Assembly (NCBI GenBank): GCA_003342895.1
Contig: PTFA01000009.1
Span: 8,390,677-8,454,676, forward strand
Source of the DNA: Casuarius casuarius
Lineage: Eukaryota > Chordata > Aves > Casuariiformes > Casuariidae
Length of the DNA stretch: 64,000 nt
Direction: 5' to 3'
The first letter of the stretch is position 1; every line of letters starts with the position of its first letter. This document shows, piece by piece, positions 36,701 through 49,618 of this stretch. A program made the position numbers and the translations under genes. The notes under the pieces were generated by a model. The model did no database searches and had not been told where the DNA came from. It saw nothing but the letters and a program-made list of their open reading frames with translations.

Positions 36701-39090
36701 GAGAAAGAAAAGCTGTACCCTACCTAAATAACTTGGAAGTGGCGGACATATCAGTTACCTTCACCATATCTTGGTTCTAGCTAAGAAGCACAATGAAAAA
36801 TCAAGACTGAGATGTCACAGTTATTGGATAACCACAAAGTAGAGATACACTTGTTATAAAAGCTCACAATCTAAACATTAGACCTTAAAAAGGACTTCAA
36901 TAAGCTAACCAACACTATAGGCATGAAGAAAAAGTTTGTATGAATTAGTAGTTATGGTGGGTTCAGCTGACTCATCATAATTTGTGCTATGTTTACAGGG
37001 ACAGCTTCTTTCCTAATATAAGTTAGCACACTTATTTCAGTTTATATACTGAGAGTCCAACTCGCACTGGGTACAACCTTATAAAAATTCCATTACTTAC
37101 ACATTTCTTTGATTTTGCCTAAACACTTTGGTCTCTTTCTCCATTTTCAGTACTGTTAGCCAGGTTATTTCTTCTCTCCTAGCTAGAAACCATGAAGTTA
37201 CAGCAAATTATGTTGTTGGAAAACAGTAAATTGTTGTAGAAAGATACAACCTCTCTTTTTCTAGTTATCAGTCAAGAGATGCCCTTACAACTATTTATTT
37301 CTTTAATGCTTTATATACATTATTGTCAGGCTGACTGACAGCAACAAAGATAAAACAACAAAGAGAAGATAAATAACAAGAAACAGAAAATAAAGCAGAT
37401 GATAGTACAAACACCACTGGGAGCTCCAACGGGCCACAGACTAACAGTGGAGATGATGAAAATGACAACTTGCAGGTGAGTTCTGAAAGACTCTTCCTTA
37501 TTGTTCACACTTGCACTTATCTACTTGATTGAGGTAATTTGTGTAACTGGAAGGTAATTCGCTATTTAAAACCATGATAAAATACTCTGATTGCTCAGTG
37601 CACGTGATAGTCTGGAGATGTCAGAAGATAAGTATGATAATGAGGTAAGATTTTAAAGCCCACATACAAATAAGGAATAAATAAAATGATGAAGAGAGAG
37701 CAAGTGAGTGAGCACCTTTTCAGGGGTTATCCTCTCTAAGAATTTTTGAAGAATATAACTTGTCCAAGAGTCCCTATTCATTAAATATTGAAAAAATGAT
37801 GAAGTCACACTTTTAAAAATTATATTAATCCATCTTTTGAATAAGTTACACAACCAAAGCCTCGACCAGGAATGATTATTAAATATTCTATGACTAATTT
37901 GGTTCAGAGGTACTTTTTATTGTAAAAGATGGCTGCAGACTGCTTTTGCACATCTAAAGACCCTGAAAAAGACAAGAGACAAAAAAAAGAAAAAAAGACC
38001 GAGCTACAAGCCGGCTGATATCAGATGGAGTTTCACAGAGGGTGGAGAAGCCCCAGTCTCCCAGATGCCCTCTCACTGATTCCATTCATGCTTCTATGGG
38101 AGCTGCTGACTACAGTTCAAGCAATATTAGGTTTTATCAATAGCTTTTTCATTTATTTTCATCAGATTTACCCTCTCCCTTAACTGCTGAGCTTTGGCAT
38201 TGTTAAGCTCGAATGCCTTACAGATCTATTTTAATTCACCTTCCATGAAGAGTCAACTGTATGAGTCCAATGAAAAGAAAAACAACAAACTCAACGTTTC
38301 AGAACGGGCAAAGTAAACTTGTCCTTGTAATGGTTGAAACTGCCTGGCACTCAACTCCAGGTTTTTTGCAGAGGTCCTGTTTACTAGCCATAAATTTTCA
38401 GAACTATCTGTAATTGAAATCTCAGTGCAGTTTAATTTCACAAATGTAAGCACAACCTCTGGTCCTGATCAGACTCAGTGATGGGCTGTAAAGACTTTTG
38501 CACAGATTCAAATTCAGACCAGGTCATCAACCATAAATCCTCACACTGGATATTACTCTTCAGCCAAAGGCCTCTTACTTAATCTTACTTAAATACTTTA
38601 AAAAGTGTTTATTTGGGTGCTGAAAAACATTGAGAGCCAATTCCATAGCTAGAGATCCAAGCCCCTGTAGCTGAGCAAATCACCATGCTAATTTAACAAA
38701 GACTGCCTAGTAAGTTTGAAATTAAAATCTAAGTTCACTGAAATTCAAATTAATAGCGTAATTGAAATCCAAGTGTCTGAGATGTCATATCTTCATTTTA
38801 TTTGCAACTGCATCTTCCAGTAGACAAAGCTCAGAACTTTCAGCTTTTACTAGTTTTGCTGCTGATGTGCTGGGTGCCTGTGGATAAACCATTTATTACT
38901 GCAAAAATGAACACAGTTATGCCTTTTAATGTATGCTTTTGGCAAAATTGCTTTCATTCAAAATCAGTATATTTCAAAACAGAATCAGTCACATGCCCAG
39001 AATTTCCTCTTGTGATTGTAGGCTGACACAAAACTTTGAACCAAAGTTCACTGAATAAATTGAAAGTTTTTTAAAGGTTTGTGTGATTCT
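33709..39090. other. Noncoding DNA, no gene seen
   Basis: Mostly AT-rich. A GC-richer stretch at about 34040-34230 carries overlapping frames on both strands (87, 60 and 70 codons), which again look compositional. Other frames are 83 codons or fewer. No repeats or RNA genes recognised. Confidence 0.6.
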
Positions 39091-39114
39091 TTAGACCAGG
39101 ACCTTATGGTCTAA
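39091..39114. repeat. Perfect 8-bp inverted repeat
   Basis: TTAGACCA and TGGTCTAA are separated by eight bases. The wider surroundings (about 39065-39190) also contain complementary AAAGGTTT and AAACCTTT words about 95 bp apart, so this may be the centre of a longer, decayed palindrome. Confidence 0.6.
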
Positions 39115-41927
39115 ATATAAGCCCTTTGCAGGCTTTATCAAAGGCTTTAATCAAAAAAGATTAAAAAAAAAACCTTTCAAAACCAGTTTATTTTCCTAAA
39201 AACTATATACCATTTTTTAGAAAGGGATTGAACTAAACCAAATAAATAAATCTAAACCAAAAATAATTTGAACCATTATTTTTTTTCTTGAACTGGAGCT
39301 AAGCCAACTACATATATTTCTGCTACCAGTTCAAATAAGGGACTAATTATAATGAGGTGTGGTACGTAAAGCCATTTCATTTTTGCACCTCTGGTTTTCC
39401 ACCCTGTCCATTCTTCTGCTTTTCCCTATTTCTTATTTCCTCCATGATAGGAAAGATATTTGTCTGGACGTAGCTGTATTAACGGTGAGTATAACAGAAT
39501 CGCCTCCCAGGAGCAACGGAAGCCTAACTGGTAAAAGCACAGTGTAACCGTCAGCATTATAGCTTTCTTCTGTCACAGCTGTTTCAGTCAAGAATAAAAC
39601 CTTTTCTTATCCTAATCAGTAGAAGTAAAAGAGATGGAATTATTTTGTCACAAGGTAATCTGAAAGTCACTGCAAGTTCCCCATTATAACTTTAAAGAAT
39701 ACACATTACAATCCTTCCAGAAGTGCCTCAGCCTTGCTAAGATCTAAAGGCTCAGTTGTTTAACACAGACTTATCTGCATGACAGTAACTGCTAACTACA
39801 CTATTGCTTTATTGTAATAATGTTGAGGTACTTGTTAGTAATATGGAACTGTTTAAAAAATGAAGGGTTTCCCCTAAACTCACAATAACATTAATTAGCA
39901 CTGAGGTTCACTCTCTTGTGTATTTAAGTTTTTTGGGTGTGGAGATTTGCCTGAACGAGGAGAACTGAGCCTATGGTTGAGATATTACATGCTGATTCAA
40001 GAAAAATTAAATAACAGAATATGGTTTTATCATTCTTGAGTAGTACCCTTCTCCTGAAATACTCATATTTCTGTTCTCATACAAGTTCTCACAGCTGAGG
40101 GCTACCTGAATTTTGGAAAGCATGGTCAGCTATATGATACATATAGTCTACGTACTAAAGATGTACCACTAGGTCATAACCACAGTTGTGCTTATAGACA
40201 TGCCTCCTCTGACTTGCCTGGTCTGCTGATTAATAAATGATGTAAAAATCTGTAGGAAAAATATTCTTTATGGTGTCTTGCAAAGTCATTGTACAGCTTT
40301 AGACTTGAGACCAAGCTGTAGCACTAAGTGGTGATTAGTGAGTGATTGGGTATGAGTGTTAATGAAGGATTAGAGACACGCACACACACACACCACACTC
40401 CTCTTTTCCCAAACACTGATGGTTTCACTAAGCCATGGACTCTTCGCATTCCACACAGGTAGAATCTCATACGTACATTGTGTTTCACTCAATGTTAAGA
40501 CAAATACTTTATTGCATTATGTTTTGACATAAGATTCAATACTGTTATTCTTTTTGGAGGAGAGAGAGATTTCCAGTATTTACTGTTTCTGTTGAGAGTT
40601 GAAAACCACTTCTCATAATACCTTGGCACTACTCTTGAGTTTGAAATGAGCAGGGAGTCTTAAAAATGAAGTGAGTCAGGAGGGAGGAGAGTAAGACAGA
40701 GAACTTTATTGGGCTTATTCAAGCCTTAAGAAACATTAGTTGGAATTCATTGTGAGGACAAGCTAAGATTTTTTTTTATTATTTTCTGTAAAGCAGTGCA
40801 CCTGACCTTATTTTACTGACTTGTTTTTTCACATAGAGAGTTACTCAAGCACACCACAGCTCACAGCCATACAAAAGTTCACCAGATTCAAAATAAACTG
40901 TTGGCTCCGTAAAATACAAAAACAACGGAATCATGATAAATACACAGGATTGTTACCAACACACTGATGCACTGTTATGTGCAGTGCAATTCTTCTGCTC
41001 TACGTTTTTTTGAAATCTTTTACTCTATTGCTCTCACCCCCTGGGAAGCACAGGGTTTTGAAAAAATATCCAGCATACTTTGAGGCCATTCAAAGAAGGA
41101 CAACAATTATTTTGATATTTCACTTCATTTTTTTTTAAATGAAAGGCTATGCTAAAATTCACAAGAGCATGCTGGGAACACACTGGAGAGCAAAACAGAA
41201 ACATTGCCCTGTTTATTCTTCAGAAATGACTGAATGCAATATGTCATTTAAGTTTCCTTACATTTTTCTGTTTGAAAGAAATACCCTGGCTAGCCATGCT
41301 GTAGTATGCATTTAAATAGCCATTATTGCTTCATTTTTATCATACAGACCCACTGGAAGCAAATCAATTGCAGTCCACTAGGCTTAAGCTTGGCAGTCTA
41401 AGACGTGGTTAACGTTGCTTAATAGCAAAATGAAATTCCTAATGTAGGAATGTTCCCCTTCCTAGGGAGGGCTGTAAAGCAGAACGTGCCGCTATTTTGT
41501 TGCGAATACAAATTATAATCTCACCTCAATAATTAATGTTTCATTAATAATATTAACAGAACCTGAAGACCATTATCAAAAAATGAGGGTTCATAGTGCT
41601 AGCCACTATATTGACATACACATAATGAGAAGTTCCTGCTTCAAAGATGGTAACTACTTAGACATAGTGAATGCTGTATTAATATTTGTTTCAACTAAAT
41701 TGTGGCTTAAATTTCCTAGTAGAAAAATTCTGATTTGAATAGTGTGTGTTACCTCACATCAAAAATGATAAATTCATCAGTCATTCTAACTAGATTAGCA
41801 GCATAGTAGTGGACTGATGCATTCCACCACTAATTCACCTTTGTTACAGTGGGCTGAATACCCGCGAATCTACTTCATAGTTCCTAAAAGCACTTTCAGC
41901 TGCATTGCGAAGAATTTAGTATTTTTT
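39115..41927. other. Noncoding DNA, no gene seen
   Basis: AT-rich unique sequence with one 62-codon frame (39359-39547, plus). A CA dinucleotide run lies at 40376-40393. The block at about 41286-41580 is dense in ATTA/TAAT, GCATTTAAAT and GTTAACG words and reads like a candidate conserved noncoding element; that is an impression, not a measured result. Confidence 0.55.
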
Positions 41928-42055
41928 GACCCTAATTCAGCAAAATGCATAAAGTTGTACAGAATTTAAATAAGTGAATAATCCCCATCAGCTTCAGTAG
42001 GACTTCTAACATGCTGAAAATTAAGCACATTCTTAAATCTCTAGCTGCTTGGAAG
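41928..42055. repeat. Ancient amniote palindromic repeat
   Basis: The order of phrases is CCTAATTCAGCAAAATGCATA, then AAGTGAATAATCCCCATCAGCTTCAGTAGGACTTCT, then ACATGCTGAAAATTAAGCACATTCTTAAATCT. It follows a long hairpin repeat that I recall as widespread in reptiles and birds ('attcagcaaagcacttaagca...gtgaataatcccattgacttcaatgggacttctcacatgcttaaa'). Both arms and the central CCAT-CTTCAGT-GGACT part are recognisable but diverged. No coding capacity. Confidence 0.55.
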
Positions 42056-45033
42056 TCCATTGCTACAGAACTAGAGTGTTAGTGTGATTACTGCAATGCA
42101 CAGTACAGTCTTAAAATGGCCAATATATTAGAAGTTAGCCAATTTTATTTCATGATCAAAATCAAATCAACTGAAGTAAAAGAAAATTAATGTTTGGAAA
42201 TTATTTTGAAGAGGAAGCTTTATCATCTTCTTCTTACTTCACAGTTCTTCTTTATCTTCACATTATAATAATTTTAAAGGATCTTCCCCAATTACCACGT
42301 GTCAGCATAGCAGGACAAAGCTGTCTCATTTGCTCAGTATTCTCCATTTTGTTTTGGATTTGTACACTTTACAGTTTCTGTCCTTTCCTTTGTAATTTTT
42401 GTAGAGGAATTCACACAAGATACTTTTCTTTTTCCTTGGTCATGGTCTAACAAGTCTTAGCCGGCCAAAGTAGATGACCTGCACAAGCTTGCAGCTTCCA
42501 AGAAAGCTTTCCTCACACTGAAGTACTTCCTCCTCTTTCACTTTTCCCTGCTTGTTCAAACCTCTGTCTTATGCTGAAAAAGTATGCTGTTTATTTTAGC
42601 CTAACTAAGCTGTAGTTATGAAGGCTGGGTGCCTAGTCTTAAATCTTCAGGATTTTCTACGCAAACTGTTAGCAGAAATTTCAGGACACATTAGTGAGGA
42701 GAAGGAAGATGGAACACACCATAGTCCTGCCCCTTGCCAATGGTTCCACACAGATACTGGATGCAAGTAATCAACTACAAATTATACCAATTAGAACTAT
42801 CTAGAGGTCAGTGGTGCCTGGGTCACGTTCGCGCCTTCAAAACTGGGAAGGGAAGATGGCCAGCTCTGATGAATCTATGTGAAAGAATCCAGTCTGAGTG
42901 CTGCTATTTCAGGAAGTAAGTTCTTAAGTATTCAGCAAAAGAACAGCAAAATCCATGAAGAGGCTGAGTTTTGAATCTGATATTGCTAATCGCTATAAAG
43001 AACACTGACTAAAGGAATGGGACTGTTGTTCACAAATGTTTCTGGGAAGAAAGGGGAAAGAAGGAAAAGGCCAGTATTATTTAGGATAGTCTAAAGGGTT
43101 GTGACTAGGAAACAAGGGCTTGAAAGGAAAAGGGAAAAATTAAGGCTTTCAGGAAAGTTCACTGACAGCAAAATTCTTTGGTTTGTAAATCTGCTGCTAC
43201 AGGAAACTTTTCGGATATTTAAAGGAGGATTTGGGAATCTAATGTAGCGGTATGCTGGCAGAAGGACAGACAGTAAGATCAACTGCCTTTTGTTTCTGTG
43301 ATTCCGAAAAAGCTAGTTTGCATTTTCTTATGCACTCAAGCACTCTGAAACAAAGCGAGAGACACCATGAGAAGTTCAGATTCTTTAAGGTGAATTTCAC
43401 AGCCTTCTACATATATTAAAGTTTCTCGCTCGTCTCCTAGATAACAAGAACATTGCATGATAGGCATCGCGTGATATGTGAAGTATTGACTCTCAAGCCA
43501 ATATCCTGGGTTTCTGCCTTTTCAGTGACAACTGTTACATACTTGTGTTCTTCCATCTTCTCTTTTGGGAATGCTGCTCTGACAAAACTACTTAAATGCA
43601 GACAAAAAATATCATCTAACACTTCTCCATAAAAAGTGTGGTTTCCAATTATCCCAGCTAGATTTCTTTACAAGGTTTCGTATGCCCTTGTCTGGCAGCA
43701 AGCCTACAGCCACACCAGTTCACCTAAGGCTCCAAGCCTGCTGGATCTCCAGAGGTCAGGCCAGGTCATTACTTAAACAGAAGAAAAAGACAGGTCTGAG
43801 TCACTGTTTTACTAATGGTGCCACCTTTTGCATGAAAGAAGGGAGAAGGGAAAACTCCTTTTGTTACTGACAATCCCATACCATTTGAGAAAGGAGTCTC
43901 TATTAGTCTCTGTGTTCTGGCCAAATCCCAATGAAGGTGATCACCTCAGCTATCTAAAAATCACTGGCATTTCAATTTGATATGGTCTTGCTCACTTCCC
44001 TTAGGTCCATTTCAGTGGTGGGTGAAACCATCCCTGCATATGAAGATTACAGGGATCTGTGAAAGTAGAAGCATATTCTATTGTTATGTTATTTCAGCTT
44101 AATTTCTTGTTAATTTTTTTTCCACAAGCACAGTACAGTTGAAAGGCTGCTGAAGCAAACTGGGCCTACAGTTTTACTCTGGGAAGTATTATATATAAGA
44201 TTCTACACCCAACTATTGAATTAGAAAACATAAGGATTACACCCACTCATATTCCAGGAAAATGTCTGTTCTGCTTTTCAGGTACTTATTCTCCCTATCC
44301 TCTAAAAGCACACACCTTACAAATATCACTCAATGGCTTTACCCCATTTTTTTCTCTTACTTTGCTTTCTCCCTTCCTTGGAGCCATTTTTGGAACCTGA
44401 TTCTAAAACCCTCATTATGTTGAAAGTCCTTTCCTTTTCTTCTTCTATTTCTCTGAGATAATATGCAGCGGGCACAGAAGTTTCCTTGCATAAAGACACA
44501 TGAGCACACTCAGAACTCTCTTGATAACAACTTGTATTTAAACACTCTTAAACAGAGCACACCAATGGCAAAAAGTAGAGGAAAGGGAGCATGCCCCAAA
44601 TATTGCTCTCAGTCAATGATGCCTTTCAGTCTGGCTCGTATTATAGCTAGATACGATACAAAGCAAGTATGAGGCTATTGCAAATTATAGCAACAGCCAG
44701 GTTTCATATGCTCCGGGATTAATGAAGAATTAATTCAGGCTGGATTCAGGGACAGCAGAGACTCTCACCTGAGTACTGCCTTAGAAAGCACGGTCAGTAA
44801 GGTTCAAGAGCTGAAATTTCGTTTAGCTTCCTCATTCCTCCACAAGCCCCTTGGAGCACATTCAGCACATCACACCTCTGCCTCACCTTTCCGCTGTTTA
44901 CAAGCTGGGGAAGTAGTGCACCTCTCCTGCTTCTCCTTCAATGTTTGTCTTGCCTGTGTTGTCAGCTCAGATGGCAAAACATTTTAGTAAATGGACTCAA
45001 TCTTACTAACCTTGCCCCAGACAACAGTACTTC

Positions 45034-45034
<1 letters not shown>
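42056..45034. other. Noncoding DNA, no gene seen
   Basis: AT-rich unique sequence. The longest frame is 86 codons (42190-42450, plus), and it has no recognisable motif. Nothing else seen. Confidence 0.6.

Positions 45035-45079
<45 letters not shown>
45035..45079. repeat. Pure poly(A) tract, 45 nt
   Basis: An uninterrupted run of 45 A. A retroposed transcript on the plus strand would lie to its left, but I see no AATAAA in the preceding 40 bases and no matching target-site duplication. It may therefore be a slipped homopolymer or an assembly artefact. Confidence 0.9.
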
Positions 45080-45083
<4 letters not shown>

Positions 45084-45748
45084 ATACATGGGTCATTATT
45101 GCTTGATATTATCTAAAGTTCCAGTAGCTCTTTATCATGATTACTCCCCACTGGTAAGTGTCTTTATTTAATATTAGTCATGCTGTTAACTTCATTTTAT
45201 ACAACATAGTTAAATTCTTATTGCTACCGTAATGGATGCCAAACATAGCTAATGAACAGAAATGTGAGCTTCTAGAGACTTATTTGTAACTCTGCTGAGG
45301 AATTTACTATAGCTTTACTTTCATCATTGTTAACAGCTGTGACAACTTTAACTAGCACTGAAAAACAGTAACCATATTTCTGTGTCCAAGGTCCAGCTCT
45401 TGCTCCCAGTATGACTGAAGCATATTTCCATAGTCTTACCAAGCTTAATATGTGCTTGCAGAGACTTAACTCAACTGTAAGATTTAAAAATCTGAAACAG
45501 TTTAATGCAACCTTGGGATTTATTTAGATCCCTTGTATCTTTTCAAGCCTTATTAAACAGTGATTTCAGTAGTGTCTTTATAAGGACTTACACAGGCAGG
45601 AACATTCAACACCACGTAATGACTGCTTATTTTAAAGGAAACGTATGTATATAGAGAGAACAATATGCAGTGATTGTGTTGGGATGCAACAATGCTTATA
45701 CCTACCAGCAAAATGTAATCGAAGGCAGCATTTGCTCTTGAGAAATTT
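45080..45748. other. Noncoding DNA, no gene seen
   Basis: AT-rich unique sequence between the poly(A) tract and the hairpin repeat. Nothing recognisable. Confidence 0.6.
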
Positions 45749-45838
45749 AGTACATCCTCTGCTAGTGTAAATTAGCATAACTTCATTAAAACCAGAGGAG
45801 CTATGCTGATTTACACTCACTAGAACTCTCTGTGTACT
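45749..45838. repeat. Ancient amniote hairpin repeat, copy 2
   Basis: A long imperfect palindrome. The left arm holds CTAGTGTAAATTAGCATAAC and the right arm GAGCTATGCTGATTTACACT, which pair over about 15 of 17 positions, with outer AGTACA/TGTACT ends. The arm sequence 'gtgtaaat-agcata' belongs to the same family as the fragment at 31307-31375. It is better preserved as a hairpin than copy 1. It is probably a remnant of a short non-autonomous transposable element. Confidence 0.65.
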
Positions 45839-48279
45839 TAATTCTTTGTGTATCTGAAAAAGAAAAGTGGACCTGGGACTAGCATGGCAGTAAGCTGCAC
45901 ACTAAAAGTCCCAAATATTAACATACTAATATTGGAGGCATAAATATAGAGAAATGGTAAAACATTTTATTCTGAGTTGTATAGCTTTTATAGGAATGTC
46001 AGAAGAAATGAAATGTTTTTTGTACTGGCATTGACTAATTAAAAAAAAAAAGGTAAAAAAATTTGAAAGGCAGATTGCTGACAACTCCAAGAGTTTTCTG
46101 GTATTGCATTCTCATAGCTTTAAGTAAGAACATAAATTTTGTTGACTTTGCAACTGTACATGATTTTATTTGCAACAAAACAAAGTGAAAGCACAGCAGA
46201 TGAATGTGATTGCAAACTATACAGTGCATGCATTCAACAGGCAACTAAACTACAGGGTGATCTTTGCATAGGTCAGGCAGATACAGATAGCGTGACCATT
46301 TCATTTATCTATTTGAATCCCAGTAATCTGTATAATTCTTCAAAAAGAGACAGAGTATATAAGAATAGGTATAACAATTGATAAAGTTATCTGATCTATC
46401 ATTCTTCACTTTACACTTTAAAGCTACTGCTGCCCTAGGAGTACATGACAGGGAAAAGGGATTGGATCCACCCCTCCAACTAATGCTGATGCAGCTACCC
46501 AGGTAAGAGTCATGTAAGAATTTTACAGGCTTAAAAGACTATCGCAGCATTTAGTAATTCACAGTACAGGTATAAAGAGAGAGAGCTAAGGAAGGAACTG
46601 AAGTATATACTGGCAAATTCCACCAAAAACAATTCTAAAGCAGTGATTTATCCCTTTTGATAAACTCACCTTTTTACTTTCTTCAGATAGGGCAATTTCA
46701 TCATTAGCTCCTACTCAGGGCTGTGCCTGAGGTCATTATCTAGCTCCCAATATCTTTTTCGTCCTGTCATTTAGAGATCCTAATAAAGAGCTTTCAGAGA
46801 AACCTAAATTTATTATTCCCTCAGTCACCATGTGAAAGTATACAAACCCTGCTGCAGAGCTGGGCTTTCGCATTGGTAAAATGCAGCAAGCAATTACAAG
46901 GGGAAGAAAAGAGCTGTACGTATAAGACCTCTGTGAGACAAGTTAATTGTATGAAAAAGCTAAACAAAACTAAAACCTTAAAATAACACCTTGATAGCAA
47001 CTTTGTACCAATAACTTCCGCCTTTTATTGGTTCTTGAAGATACATTGGGAATAAAGAACTTTCACACTTTTTCCACTAGAGAAAGCTTAAATCTCCTCC
47101 CCACCCCCTGTCAAGTCACAAGAGGAAAAAGTCAAACACATTTCTTAATTGGAAGGAGCTTGTTCCTCAGTCCGCTGGGATTCTTCCCACTCATACTCAT
47201 TGCTCAGGAGAACTCTAAACTCAACAGAATCTATGGATTCTCTTCTGACAGGGTTGATGTTATGAGATGGGTCCAGATGTTGTCTCAAGCTCACTAAGCG
47301 AATATTCATTTTTTTAACTTCTCCTTCCAAAAGTCTCCTTGTGGATTTGGCAACCTACCCAGCCTTTGCCACTTGACATTGAATGACATTTGTTTTTTGC
47401 AGTATCCGCGATCAGATTTCTGAAAGACAAAATAAGGCTGTCCCTTTCTTTGGCAACAGTGGAACCCACTGAATACAAGAGGCTGAACTCTCCACTTAGG
47501 TTCCTTTTTGAACTATGCTAACTCCTCTTTTGCCTACCAAATTCTGTGCAACTTAACTCCAGTTTTTCTTTTTATCTATAGAATCGGCTGAACTGTTTAG
47601 CTAAATACTATGAGTCACCTGGGAGTTGTTCTCTTTGACCGTTCGCTGCTAGCTATTTGTGCTGTCACATTACATGACAAGTTATTATTAAAAGTGAGAT
47701 AAGATTAACTCCTTTATTTTATCATAACAGACGCTTACTAAGGAGCTATGTGACATTTTTTCCTCATGCTCTTTAGAGTTTTACATTTTTTATGCTTGTA
47801 AGCCTAATGAATTTATGCTAGAAACATTTACGTTCCCAGTATTAAGCTGCAGAACTTGAACTGCAAAACCTGAAGAGAAGAACTGAGTGACTCTTCAAAC
47901 TCTGCAGAGAGACATAGTGGCATAACCACCGAGACTAGCAATTGATATAACAGTACTGAACTTTAACAGTCTTGACTGCAGCGGTTAGGGAAGAACAGGA
48001 TTAGCATTAGTAGGAAAATTGGACAGGGAACTCTTATTTCATTGCTCGTACCATGCCAACCATTATGCCATTGAGCAGAGAACTTCTGGAGCCACTGCCT
48101 AAAGCAGGTAACTTTGATTTCCTCTATGCGTGGCATAATCTTTCGAAATACATTCAACAATACTGTCTTATGACTGGTCGCCATCTTCATCTTATCTAAA
48201 AGCACCATCTCAATGTGATTTCAGCTGGACTGTGAAGAGAGGAGTATTCCATGAACAACAGATATCAGGTGTTTCAGAC
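45839..48279. other. Noncoding DNA, no gene seen
   Basis: AT-rich unique sequence. Frames are 89 codons or shorter (47028-47297, plus; 47963-48208, minus), none recognisable. An A11 run lies at 46041. Confidence 0.6.
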
Positions 48280-48745
48280 AGCACCAGGAACACCTGAGCT
48301 GGAGTACTGTGGTTGATCTGGAATGCTAGTTTAGAAAGATATAGATCAAAAGACAAGTTTGGAAGAGAGTGATGAGAAGTGATCAGCAGTCTAGAAAACT
48401 TTACTGCTTATAAGAACTGAAAGCCTTGAAATTGTTCAATCTAAAAAAAAATAGGAGGAATAAAGGTGGTTAGAAAGTCTGATATTATCTTCAAGATTAT
48501 AAAATGTTGCTGCTAAGAAAGGATGGAATAATCTGTTCTTTTAGGTATGTCAGATGAGAAATAAAGGTATAGACTGGATGTTAGGAAACAGCTTTCTCTT
48601 GTAAGGACAACTAAGCAGCAGAAATAAACTAGGAATTTTCATGACAGGAAGCTTCAAACGTGAGTTAAACCTGTCAGAAGTTACATTGCCGTGGTTAATT
48701 TGGGGAGGATTATGTAGTTGACTTCTTGAGACTCTCAGCCTTACT
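48280..48745 (+). mobile_element. CR1-family LINE, 3' segment, decayed
   Basis: Successive phrases line up in order with the 3' part of CR1/L3-type LINEs. They are CTGGAGTACTGTG near the start, TTATAAGAACTGAAAG, TTGAAATTGTTCAATCT, GATATTATCTTCAAGATTATAAAATG, GACTGGATGTTAGGAAACAGCTTTCT, AAACCTGTCAGAAGT, and GTAGTTGACTTCTTGAGACT followed by CTCAGCC. This is the well-known 'gactagatgacctcttgaggtcccttccagcc' end. The copy is 5'-truncated, as most CR1 copies are, carries many substitutions and gaps, and has no open frame. It lies on the plus strand. The degree of decay implies an old insertion. This is the strongest single indication of a sauropsid or other amniote genome here. Confidence 0.82.
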
Positions 48746-49498
48746 TTTGATATTTCACTGATGATATTTGCAATATGCTACTGCTAATCATCTCACACTC
48801 AAATTCATGACTTCAAGGAAGAGAAATTAAACTTGAAGCTCCTATTTCTTAATTTGCTCTGGGAAGACGAAGACTACAGAAAGTTTTAAAATGTTATTAA
48901 GCAACAGAATACTTTTGCACTTCACTGAATAATAAACATATAAGCCTCCACAATACATTGCTTCATTACCCTTACATCCTTTCCATTCAATACAAAAGCA
49001 AAGTGAAAACAAGAATCACAGACAGGAGAGAAGCTGAAGGACAGAATTAATATGGAAATTATCTAACTTTTTGCTTAGAAACTCTTGATTTTCTTAACCA
49101 ACTGGAAGCTTTAGTAACAGCAATAGTGCCTTTCCTCCTAAGGAAAATTTTCTTCATAAAACTTTTGAAGAAGAATTGTTCAAGAACTGCTGTAATTTCT
49201 TTGGTGTTATTTCCTTTCTAGAGGACTGAACTAGGACCTTTCTACTCCCAGTTTTGAATCAGTTCTTTTAAATGACTTCATTAAGTTACTTCTCTTATGT
49301 GTATCTCAGTTTTCACATTGTATATGCACCATATGGAATGACACAGCGATAAACACCTCAAAGACTATAGCATGCCCTGCTGAAAGACAAAAGAGGTCAA
49401 ATCATTGACAATAGCTAACTCCAATTATTATTATCCCTCAGTACTCAGAGGCTCCCAGGCCTCCTCTTTACAAACTAGAAGTTATGTGGTTATTTAGA
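48746..49498. other. Noncoding DNA, no gene seen
   Basis: AT-rich unique sequence. No frame of note and no recognised repeat. Confidence 0.6.
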
Positions 49499-49560
49499 AT
49501 AGGATTTTCAAGAGTGCTCAGAATGTTTTTGCTTCCACTGAAGCCAGAATAGAAGCGGGG
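49499..49560. repeat. Possible fragment of an ancient amniote repeat
   Basis: GATTTTCAAGAGTGCTCAGA, followed by CTTCCACTGAAGCCA, resembles an amniote repeat of the type 'gattttcaaaagtgctcagcaccc...cccattgaagtcaatggga'. It is short and diverged, so the call is tentative. Confidence 0.35.
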
Positions 49561-49618
49561 GGAAAGGGAAAAAGGAAAAATCTTCTAAAATACTACCTTA
49601 TGAAAGCATTCTGGCTTG

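Noticed and set aside
45035..45079. Poly(A) tract as the tail of a plus-strand retrocopy
   Set aside because: No AATAAA in the 40 bases before it, no recognisable transcript to the left and no matching target-site duplication. Kept as a simple repeat.
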